The notes beneath the pieces are model-generated. The model worked only from the letters and a program-made list of their open reading frames with translations. It did not search any database and was not told where the DNA came from. From Methylococcaceae bacterium (GTDB lineage Bacteria; Pseudomonadota; Gammaproteobacteria; Methylococcales; Methylomonadaceae): DNA of 5,666 nt. Positions 1-5,324 of this stretch are shown one piece after another (the first letter of the stretch is position 1; every line of letters starts with the position of its first letter). A program made the translations under genes and the position numbers. The stretch lies in NCBI GenBank assembly GCA_003542275.1, contig DPKY01000287.1:1-5666 (forward strand), written 5' to 3'.

Positions 1-422
1 TTGAAAAAGTCAAGCATGAGCTGGGCGCCTCAAAAGTAATTTTTGATAAGCGTTTAACTGCTTTTAAAAAATTTCGCGTCATTCATCGTAGTCTATTCAT
101 TAAACCAAAAGCCATAAAAGATGACCAAACATTGATTTATCATCACGTTGCAGAAACGCTGCCTAAAATTGAAGAAATTTTTGAAGCGTATTTGATTAAA
201 TACGGTTTTATTTTGCCTGATAGCATTAAAGAAAGCATTGAAAAATGCAATGTGATTGCCTTAGAAACGTATTTGAAAATCCTCTACCGCCGTGAAAACG
301 CGGAAATTAAACACGATGACCCGCTCACGAAAGAAGATATTGCTCAAATAAAAAGCTTTTTAGATACAATAGACGAAATAGATAAAGCATTTGTCAAATT
401 ACTTGGCAATGTGAGCAGTTAG
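1..422 (+). CDS. Unrecognised protein, C-terminal part (5' end outside window)
   Basis: The frame is open from base 3 of the window to a TAG at 420-422, giving at least 139 residues with no stop, so this is the 3' part of a longer gene rather than a short gene starting at the internal TTG at 132. I do not recognise the family. The visible protein is soluble, highly charged and probably mostly helical: a basic first stretch (KRLTAFKKFRVIHR) is followed by an acidic, Lys/Glu-rich second half with repeated amphipathic segments (LPKIEEIFEAYL, IAQIKSFLDTIDEIDKAF). No membrane segment, signal peptide, Cys motif or nucleotide-binding motif is seen. Its codons favour A+T more than the hyp genes downstream. 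A strong terminator 32 nt after the stop separates it from the regulator gene, so it belongs to another transcription unit. The coding call is fairly safe; the function is unknown. Confidence 0.75.
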   Translation, partial: EKVKHELGASKVIFDKRLTAFKKFRVIHRSLFIKPKAIKDDQTLIYHHVAETLPKIEEIFEAYLIKYGFILPDSIKESIEKCNVIALETYLKILYRRENAEIKHDDPLTKEDIAQIKSFLDTIDEIDKAFVKLLGNVSS

Positions 423-453
423 CGTGTTCGCTTTTTTCTATTGACAACGAAAC

Positions 454-487
454 AACCTGCAAGTGTGATCACTTAGCAGGTTTTTTT
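454..487 (+). terminator. Intrinsic terminator of the upstream gene
   Basis: AACCTGC (454-460) pairs with GCAGGTT (476-482), and inside it AAGTG (461-465) pairs with CACTT (470-474). The loop is TGAT and a single A bulges at 475. The hairpin runs directly into a T tract (T7 at 481-487). On the opposite strand the stem is followed by GTTTCGTTG, a poor U tract, so it mainly stops plus-strand transcripts from the unrecognised gene. A much weaker 4-bp hairpin with its own T run (AGCG TGTT CGCT, then T) sits immediately after the stop codon at 421-437. Confidence 0.85.
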
Positions 488-504
488 ATGCGTGGTCGTT
501 TTTT

Positions 505-545
505 TGATAGTTTTTTTTCATATAAATCATGGCGAGGAACTATCA
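505..545. repeat. 8-bp inverted repeat, possible operator
   Basis: TGATAGTT (505-512) is the exact reverse complement of AACTATCA (538-545), with a 25-bp spacer. The arm centres are 33 bp apart, close to three helical turns, so two protein dimers could sit on the same DNA face. It lies about 44 to 84 bp upstream of the start site predicted from the extended -10. This fits an operator or activator site, but no protein can be assigned, and an 8-bp match in A+T-rich DNA could be chance. Confidence 0.35.
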
Positions 546-573
546 TGATGGGGGGGTAATTTTGGTAAAAAAA

Positions 574-582
574 TGCTATGAT
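574..582 (+). promoter_or_regulatory. Extended -10 promoter for the XRE regulator and possibly the hyp genes
   Basis: TGCTATGAT fits the extended -10 form TGnTATAAT with one mismatch. At the usual 16-18 bp spacing the -35 position holds no good hexamer (about GGGTAA at 554-559), which is typical of extended -10 promoters. Transcription would start near 588-590, leaving a leader of about 58 nt before ATG 648. The G7 tract ends at the -35 position. Confidence 0.5.
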
Positions 583-630
583 TTCCCCTACAATTGACCT
601 ATTTTTGTTTGCACTTTCAGATTTCACCTG

Positions 631-642
631 TAGGGAACCCTA
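631..642. promoter_or_regulatory. TAGGG-AA-CCCTA palindrome over the regulator's ribosome binding site
   Basis: TAGGG (631-635) and CCCTA (638-642) form a perfect 5-bp inverted repeat around AA. The AGGGA inside it is the only Shine-Dalgarno-like sequence upstream of ATG 648. A related word in the opposite orientation, TTCCCCTA (583-590), covers the predicted transcription start. Such a pair could be the autoregulatory operator of the XRE protein. The two-base spacer is too short for an RNA hairpin loop, so DNA binding is more likely than RNA folding. Confidence 0.35.
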
Positions 643-647
643 ACCTA

Positions 648-1055
648 ATGCTTTTACATGATAATATGCGTTTTTTCAGACAAGCAAAAAACTGGACACA
701 AGAGGACATCGCCTCTAAGCTAAACATATCGCCCCATGCTTACGGTAGAATTGAACGCGGTGAAACCGATGTGGATTTATCAAAATTGATGAAAATTGCT
801 GATTTATTTGAAATTCGGCTCGCTGAATTATTTGGTTTTGATGTCAAAAACATTTTGAATTTTGGCGCGTACAATAGCGGCACACAAACCAATAATAATC
901 AAACGCATTGTAATATCAGCGCCTGCACAGCCGAATGTACAGAGCTGAAAATTAAATACGAAAAACAGCAAATCCTTCTTGAACAGCAAAACAAACAAAT
1001 AGAATTATTAAATGAGATGATTGCGTTGATGAAAGCAAATCGTCTTACTTCTTAA
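648..1055 (+). CDS. XRE-family HTH regulator with C-terminal coiled coil
   Basis: This is a 135-residue DNA-binding protein. Residues 6-63 are a Cro/C1-type helix-turn-helix: NMRFFRQAKNWTQEDIA is helix 1 and 2, SPHAYGRIERGET is the recognition helix and its turn, and DLSKLMKIADLFEI and ELFGF complete the fold. Residues 70-97 are a polar, Asn/Thr-rich linker containing His87, Cys88, Cys93 and Cys97. Residues 98-128 form a likely coiled coil (Y104, L111, I118, I125 at one heptad position, L121 and M128 at another), probably for oligomerisation. I chose ATG 648 over TTG 594 because the extra 18 residues are not HTH-like and TTG 594 would lie within a few bases of the predicted transcription start; AGGGA at 632-636 precedes 648. 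ATG 666 is possible but would cut into helix 1. hypC begins 19 nt after its stop, so it may be co-transcribed with and regulate the hyp genes. Its target and signal are not known. Confidence 0.88.
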   Translation: MLLHDNMRFFRQAKNWTQEDIASKLNISPHAYGRIERGETDVDLSKLMKIADLFEIRLAELFGFDVKNILNFGAYNSGTQTNNNQTHCNISACTAECTELKIKYEKQQILLEQQNKQIELLNEMIALMKANRLTS

Positions 1056-1074
1056 AAAAATAAGGGTGTGAATC

Positions 1075-1320
1075 ATGTGCCTAGCCGTGCCAGCCAAGAT
1101 TGTGCAAATTATACTAACCGATGATGTGCTACTACGCACAGGGCGCGTGGATTTTTCAGGCGTACAGAAAACAGTCAGTTTGGCCTACGTTCCCGAGGCC
1201 GTAGCAGGGGATTATGTGATTGTCCATGCAGGATTTGCTATTTCTCTGCTTGATGAATCAGAGGCGCTGGCAAGTTTGCAAGCCTTTGATGATTTGGCGC
1301 GTTTTGAAGCGACATTATGA
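1075..1320 (+). CDS. hypC: Hydrogenase maturation factor HypC
   Basis: HypC (HypC/HybG/HupF family) is a small cytoplasmic chaperone for [NiFe]-hydrogenase maturation. With HypD it holds iron while CN and CO ligands are added, then delivers the Fe(CN)2CO unit to the hydrogenase large subunit. The 81-residue length is normal for the family. The N-terminal MCLAVPAKI carries the essential Cys2, and the beta-barrel signatures [18 protein letters not shown] (residues 23-40) and [20 protein letters not shown] (45-64) are intact. The usual MCLAxPGK motif reads PAK here, with Gly replaced by Ala. AAGGG at 1062-1066 is a good ribosome binding site for ATG 1075. The stop overlaps the hypD start (ATGA), which implies translational coupling. 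No hypA, B, E, F or hydrogenase structural gene is visible in the window. Confidence 0.97.
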   Translation: MCLAVPAKIVQIILTDDVLLRTGRVDFSGVQKTVSLAYVPEAVAGDYVIVHAGFAISLLDESEALASLQAFDDLARFEATL

Positions 1321-2408
1321 ATTACACAGGGGCGTTTCGTCATCCGCAACTCGCCCAGAAATGGGTAAACGCGATAAAGTCGCTGGCCACGCAGCATTGG
1401 CGAATTATGGAAGTCTGTGGTGGGCAAACACACAGCATCATCAAATACGGCATAGATCAGTTGCTCGCCGATGAAATCACGCTCATTCACGGCCCCGGTT
1501 GCCCTGTGTGTGTTACGCCACTGGCCTATATCGACAAAGCACTCGCCATTGCTGCGCAACCTCATGTGATTTTCTGCTCTTTTGGCGATATGTTGCGCGT
1601 GCCCAGTACCACGCAGGATTTATTGAGTTTAAAGGCGCAAGGGGCGGATATTCGCGTTGTTTACTCACCACTCGATGCGCTCACCCTTGCTGAAAACAAT
1701 CCCTCAAAAGAAGTGGTTTTTTTGGGCGTGGGGTTTGAAACCACCGCGCCCACCACTGCGCTGTGTGCTTATCAAGCGCGGCAACGCGCTCTTACGAATT
1801 TTTCCCTCCTTGTCTGTCATGTGCGTGTGCCACCGGTGATGCAGGCGCTGTTATCAAACAAGCATCATCGCGTTCACGGTTTTTTAGGGGCAGGGCACGT
1901 GTGCGCGGTGATGGGCTTTCATGAATACTTACCACTTGCCGCGCAGTACCGTATGCCAATTGTCATTAGTGGATTTGAGCCAGTTGATGTGTTGCAAGGT
2001 TTGTATTTTTGTATAAAACAGCTTGAAGAAAATCGCGCCAGCGTTGAAAATCAATATTCTCGTGTGGTAAGCGAACTGGGCAATCTGCCCGCCCAAGCCC
2101 TCATGCGCGATGTCTTCATCACGGTGAATCAAAATTGGCGAGGTCTCGGCGAAATTGCGCAAAGCGGTTTTGCGCTCAACGCACAGTACGCGCCTTGGAA
2201 TGCCGAAACACGTTTTGCTGTGCAGAATATCATCACGCAAGAATCCACGCAGTGCCGCAGTGGCGACGTGTTGCAAGGTGTCTTAAATCCCGTGCAGTGT
2301 ACACAATTTGGCAACGCTTGCACGCCTGAACATCCGCTTGGCGCGACGATGGTGTCCTCTGAAGGTGCGTGCGCGGCGTATTATCGTTATCGTCAAACAT
2401 CGTGTTGA
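1317..2408 (+). CDS. hypD: Hydrogenase maturation protein HypD
   Basis: HypD is the iron-sulfur scaffold that, with HypC and HypE, assembles the Fe(CN)2CO part of the [NiFe]-hydrogenase active site in the cytoplasm. The 363-residue protein is full length. Conserved blocks are, in order: [11 protein letters not shown] with Cys34; [11 protein letters not shown] with Cys62 and Cys65; [69 protein letters not shown]; and [24 protein letters not shown] at the end (here abbreviated by its key residues Cys335 and Cys352). Cys34, Cys62 and Cys65 match the essential Cys41, Cys69 and Cys72 of the E. coli protein. In the [4Fe-4S] region the residue before Gly-Asp-Val-Leu is Ser315 where E. coli has Cys; Cys313 lies two residues earlier and could replace it. 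Translation probably starts by coupling to hypC, as only a weak ribosome binding site precedes it. Confidence 0.98.
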   Translation: MNYTGAFRHPQLAQKWVNAIKSLATQHWRIMEVCGGQTHSIIKYGIDQLLADEITLIHGPGCPVCVTPLAYIDKALAIAAQPHVIFCSFGDMLRVPSTTQDLLSLKAQGADIRVVYSPLDALTLAENNPSKEVVFLGVGFETTAPTTALCAYQARQRALTNFSLLVCHVRVPPVMQALLSNKHHRVHGFLGAGHVCAVMGFHEYLPLAAQYRMPIVISGFEPVDVLQGLYFCIKQLEENRASVENQYSRVVSELGNLPAQALMRDVFITVNQNWRGLGEIAQSGFALNAQYAPWNAETRFAVQNIITQESTQCRSGDVLQGVLNPVQCTQFGNACTPEHPLGATMVSSEGACAAYYRYRQTSC

Positions 2409-2487
2409 CGCGTTGGACTATCAAAAAAATTCGCTAAATAACAAAAACAAATTGGTAGCCGTTAAATTGATTGGAGACTGTATCGCT
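2409..2487 (+). other. 79-nt gap between hypD and the transporter gene
   Basis: No gene fits here. A short hairpin (CGTCAA 2391-2396 with TTGACG 2405-2410) spans the hypD stop codon but is not followed by a T tract, so it is not an intrinsic terminator. Promoter-like words (TTGACG 2405-2410, TAAATA 2435-2440) are not correctly spaced. Read-through from hypD into the transporter gene is therefore plausible, though a weak internal promoter cannot be excluded. Confidence 0.4.
2473..2477 (+). promoter_or_regulatory. Ribosome binding site that sets the transporter start
   Basis: GGAGA lies 10 nt before ATG 2488. It is the only Shine-Dalgarno-like sequence in the open frame that reaches back to 2308. 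It supports a start that leaves hypD without overlap and gives the family's usual N-terminus. Confidence 0.6.
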
Positions 2488-4185
2488 ATGCTCACTCAAA
2501 AAGGATTTCTGCTGGAATTTTTTAAACTTGCTTCGCCGTTTTGGCACTCTGAAGAAAAAACCAAGATTCGACAACTCACGCTTTTTCTCTTTGTATTAAC
2601 TATTTTCCAAATTGTTATCGCCGTTGTGATTACAGAATGGAGCGCGGATTTGTTCAATGCGCTGGAAAATCGTTCTATGTCGGGCGTTTTAACGCAAATT
2701 GGGCTGATTATTCTCATTTTTGTCGCCAATATTGGCGTGACGGTCACGCATTTCAACATCAAACGTACCTTGCAACTGGATTGGCGCAATTGGCTCACCT
2801 CGCGCTTGATTGCTCAATGGATGACCGAAGGGCGACACTACCTCGTCACCCACATTCAAAATCCCGAATCAGCACATGATAACCCGGATGGACGTATTGC
2901 TGAAGACGTGCGAATTGCAACAGAATCCGCTATTGATTTAACCCATTCACTTATTTTTTGTTTACTGCTGTTAATTAGCTTTACCAAAATTTTATGGACC
3001 CTGTCAGGGAAAATCACACTACATTTAGGTGTGGTTGAAGTACCTGTTTACGGTCATCTTGTGTGGCTGGCGATGTCTTACGCCGCAGCGGCGTCGGTGA
3101 TTGGCTGGTGGATTGGTCGGCCTTTAACCGATGCGACGAATTATCGGCAAAATGTAGAAGCGAATTTTCGTTTTGGCCTTGTGAATGCGCGGGAGAACTC
3201 GCTGGCAATTGCGCTCGTGCACGGTGAAAAAACCGAGCAACACCGTTGCCAGCATTTATTTGGCGATATTATCACCGCATGGAAAAGTCAAACGCAAGCC
3301 ACCTCACACATTCTCATGTTTACCTCTGGCCATTCCGTATTGTTGATGGCATTTCCCATTTTGGTTTCTTCACCGCGTTTTGTGCTTGGCAGTATTTCAC
3401 TTGGCGGCTTGATGCAATCCGCGCAAGCGTTTCAGCAAATGGCGATGGCGCTGTCTTGGCCTGTGGATAATATGGCTAAAATTGCTGAGTGGCGGGCATC
3501 TGTTGAGCGTGTATTGAGTTTAGTGAGTGCGCTGGATAAATTAGAAGGGGAAATTGAAAAACGCGATCCACACCATGTTCGTCGTACAAAAACCAATGCG
3601 CCTTTCTTATGGTTGCGTGACCTCGCCATTATGCGTCTTGATGGCATGGTGTGCGTTGAAAAAATGGACATGAAAATCAAAGCGGGTGAGCGCATTTTAG
3701 TCACGGGCAATGCGTTTACGGGCTCAAAGTTTTTTAAAGCCATTATTGGTTTTTGGCCATGGGGGGAAGGGGAAATTGAACTCCCGCCCGACGACATTGT
3801 CTTTGTTCCTCCGCGTCCTTATTTGCCGATGGGCACACTACGCGCCGCCATTTGCTATCCGCTGACTGTTGAGGAGATGAATCAAGTTGAATTAGAAGAA
3901 AAATTAAGTAAGGTGGGCTTGAGCGAACTGCTCAAAAACTTAGACACAGAAGATGATTGGTATTTATCGCTCTCGCGCGAGCAACAGCAACGCCTTGGCG
4001 CGGTGCGTTTACTGTTACAACACCCAAAATGGATACTGTTGCAACAAGCCTTCGATTCGCTAGATTCTACCGACGAACTAGAGATGCTACGTCTTATCTG
4101 CCGTGAATTACCCGAGGCGACAATTCTCACCATCACACATGAATCGCGTGCGACAGGGTTTTTTGATCGCAAAATCACCGTATAA
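2488..4185 (+). CDS. SbmA/YddA-type transporter with degenerate ABC ATPase domain
   Basis: This is a 565-residue inner-membrane protein, close in length to E. coli YddA. Residues 1-340 are an SbmA/BacA-like membrane domain with about six hydrophobic segments (near 30-50, 66-86, 151-171, 188-208, 275-295 and 300-322). Family marks include DWRNWLTSRL (98-107), NPDGRIAEDVR (132-142) and SLGGLMQSAQAF (304-315). Residues 370-565 have the layout of an ABC nucleotide-binding domain, but its catalytic motifs are altered: Walker A reads GNAFTGSK (407-414), with Lys and Ser transposed relative to GKS/T; the Q-loop Gln is Pro442; the signature reads LSREQ with Glu498 where Gly is expected; and the Walker B Asp and catalytic Glu are Gln519 and Gln520. 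Asp526 of the D-loop and switch His551 remain. The open frame is intact, so it is not an obvious pseudogene. Relatives import peptides and related compounds, and SbmA itself lacks an ATPase domain and uses the proton gradient. Substrate unknown. The glycosidase gene follows after 14 nt. Confidence 0.92.
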   Translation: MLTQKGFLLEFFKLASPFWHSEEKTKIRQLTLFLFVLTIFQIVIAVVITEWSADLFNALENRSMSGVLTQIGLIILIFVANIGVTVTHFNIKRTLQLDWRNWLTSRLIAQWMTEGRHYLVTHIQNPESAHDNPDGRIAEDVRIATESAIDLTHSLIFCLLLLISFTKILWTLSGKITLHLGVVEVPVYGHLVWLAMSYAAAASVIGWWIGRPLTDATNYRQNVEANFRFGLVNARENSLAIALVHGEKTEQHRCQHLFGDIITAWKSQTQATSHILMFTSGHSVLLMAFPILVSSPRFVLGSISLGGLMQSAQAFQQMAMALSWPVDNMAKIAEWRASVERVLSLVSALDKLEGEIEKRDPHHVRRTKTNAPFLWLRDLAIMRLDGMVCVEKMDMKIKAGERILVTGNAFTGSKFFKAIIGFWPWGEGEIELPPDDIVFVPPRPYLPMGTLRAAICYPLTVEEMNQVELEEKLSKVGLSELLKNLDTEDDWYLSLSREQQQRLGAVRLLLQHPKWILLQQAFDSLDSTDELEMLRLICRELPEATILTITHESRATGFFDRKITV

Positions 4186-4190
4186 AAAGC

Positions 4191-4195
4191 GGAGG
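4191..4195 (+). promoter_or_regulatory. Strong ribosome binding site of the glycosidase gene
   Basis: GGAGG is a near-perfect Shine-Dalgarno core only 4 nt before ATG 4200. The spacing is short but functional, and it lies in the 14-nt gap after the transporter stop. It favours the start at 4200 over the in-frame ATG at 4215, although the latter would have a 19-nt gap, which is too long for this site. Confidence 0.7.
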
Positions 4196-4199
4196 ACTT

Positions 4200-5324
4200 A
4201 TGAACGCAAATGAAATGAAACAAACGCGTCCCACAAAGTTGCGCGGCGTGAATTTAGGCGGCTGGTTGGTGCTGGAGAAATGGATGACGCCCAGTTTATT
4301 TGAAGGGCTTGAAGCGGTGGATGAAACCTCCTTTTGTGTAGAGCTGGGCGAGCGAGCCGAACGTATTTTAAAAGCGCATTGGGAAACCTTTATTACACGC
4401 GCAGATTTTGAGTGGCTCGCTGAGCGTGGTGTGAATGCGGTGCGCATTCCCGTTGGGCATTGGATTTTTGGTGCGGAGTATCCTTACCATCGCGCTTATG
4501 GGGAAAATCCCTTTCCATTCGTGCACGGTGGCATTGCGATTTTAGATAACGCTTTTGAGTGGGCTCAAACGCTTGGTTTGCATATCCTTTTAGATTTACA
4601 CGCCGCGCCAGGTTGTCAAAATGGCTTTGATAACGGTGGCATTAAAGATGTGTGTGAATGGCATACACAAGAAAGTTATTTAACGCATTCGCTGAGCGTA
4701 TTAGAGCGCCTTGCGCAACGTTATGCACATTCTCCTGCGTTACAGGGTATTCAAGTCCTCAACGAACCGCGCTGGGATATTCCAACAGCGTATTTGAAAC
4801 GCTATTACACGCTAGCGTATCACGCTATTCGCAAGCATTGCGAGGCAAAAAACGTCACGGTGGTGTGTCACGACGGTTTTCGTTCTTTTCGTGAATACAG
4901 TGGCTTTATGCCCGCGCCTGAGTTTGAGAATGTGGTATTTGATATTCACCGCTATCAATGCTTTGAGCGAGAAGATGTGAATTCAGATATTTACACACAC
5001 ATTCAAAAAGCCTGTGGCGCATGGAAAACAGAAGCCGATGAGATTATCCAAGACTTTCATCACCCAATGTATGTCGGCGAGTGGAGCCTTGGCCTCGATT
5101 TGCAAATTGTATCGCTTTGGGCGCAAGGCCCGTTTAATCATGCACTTGAGAAAATGGACGATTTTCAAATGAACGTGGCTTATCGCGGTTACGCTGCGGC
5201 GCAACTGGCGACGTTTGAAAAGTATTTAGGCTGGTTTTTTTGGAGTTACAAAACAGAAACGGCGCCTGCGTGGAGCTTTCGTGATTGCGTGAATAATGGC
5301 TGGCTGCCAAGTCAATTTAAGTAG
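4200..5324 (+). CDS. GH5 glycoside hydrolase, exo-1,3-beta-glucanase-like, cytoplasmic
   Basis: A complete 374-residue (beta/alpha)8-barrel glycosidase of family GH5 that hydrolyses beta-glucosidic bonds with retention. It resembles the fungal-type exo-1,3-beta-glucanase group: RGVNLGGWLVLEKWMTPSLF (15-34) is the typical first strand, VRIPVGHW (81-88) carries the conserved Arg82, and LDLHAAPGCQNGFDNGG (131-147) carries His134. The acid/base is Glu189 in LNEP, the HRY motif (250-252) follows, and the nucleophile is Glu294 in VGEWS. WFFWSYKTE (345-353) holds the substrate-stacking Trp at the barrel end. All catalytic residues are present. The N-terminus (MNANEMKQTR) is polar and charged with no signal peptide, so the enzyme should act in the cytoplasm, presumably on imported short beta-glucosides. 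The exact substrate (beta-1,3-glucan oligomers, glucosylceramide-like or other beta-glucosides) cannot be read from the sequence. It is probably co-transcribed with the transporter. Its end overlaps the converging YchJ-like gene by 8 bp. Confidence 0.95.
   Translation: MNANEMKQTRPTKLRGVNLGGWLVLEKWMTPSLFEGLEAVDETSFCVELGERAERILKAHWETFITRADFEWLAERGVNAVRIPVGHWIFGAEYPYHRAYGENPFPFVHGGIAILDNAFEWAQTLGLHILLDLHAAPGCQNGFDNGGIKDVCEWHTQESYLTHSLSVLERLAQRYAHSPALQGIQVLNEPRWDIPTAYLKRYYTLAYHAIRKHCEAKNVTVVCHDGFRSFREYSGFMPAPEFENVVFDIHRYQCFEREDVNSDIYTHIQKACGAWKTEADEIIQDFHHPMYVGEWSLGLDLQIVSLWAQGPFNHALEKMDDFQMNVAYRGYAAAQLATFEKYLGWFFWSYKTETAPAWSFRDCVNNGWLPSQFK

Larger units (their letters stand above)
488..647. other. 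Homopolymer-rich intergenic regulatory region
   Basis: This stretch between the terminator and the regulator gene has no convincing gene. It holds T7 (499-505), T8 (511-518), G7 (550-556) and A7 (567-573) tracts, an inverted repeat (505-512 with 538-545), a repeated ATCATG word at 526-531 and 542-547, an extended -10 element, and a TAGGG/CCCTA palindrome just before the chosen start codon. A 23-codon frame from ATG 488 to TAA 557-559 exists but lies mostly in the homopolymers and is not called as a gene. Confidence 0.6.

Noticed and set aside
441..469. TTGACA followed 17 bp later by TGTGAT, resembling a sigma-70 promoter
   Set aside because: The -10 match is poor (4 of 6) and lies inside the terminator stem and loop, so transcripts would start within or just after the terminator. 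The extended -10 at 574-582 is a better candidate.
488..559. A 23-codon open frame (ATG 488 to TAA 557-559) preceded by AGG at 478-480
   Set aside because: It is made largely of homopolymer runs, its ribosome binding site is part of the terminator stem, and no promoter is seen in front of it. It is likely chance.
594..647. N-terminal extension of the XRE regulator from TTG 594
   Set aside because: The start would sit within about 5 nt of the predicted transcription start, has no ribosome binding site, and adds 18 residues unlike any HTH protein N-terminus.
2391..2410. Hairpin CGTCAA/TTGACG over the hypD stop codon as a terminator
   Set aside because: The stem is short and is followed by CGTTGGACTATC, not by a T tract.
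2308..2487. Start of the transporter gene at TTG 2308, overlapping hypD by about 100 bp
   Set aside because: The added residues are Arg-rich products of the hypD sequence read in another frame. ATG 2488 has a ribosome binding site and gives the usual family length.
3700..3735. Frameshift or sequencing error as the cause of the altered Walker A motif
   Set aside because: The frame before and after is in register with recognisable family motifs, and the substitutions recur at four separate ABC motifs, so a local error cannot explain them.
3432..3797. 121-codon minus-strand open frame inside the transporter gene, and similar ones at 1212-1565, 1929-2276 and 3882-4223
   Set aside because: They lie wholly or almost wholly opposite well-supported genes, are rich in Ser/Arg/Cys from antisense reading and show no recognisable domain or ribosome binding site.
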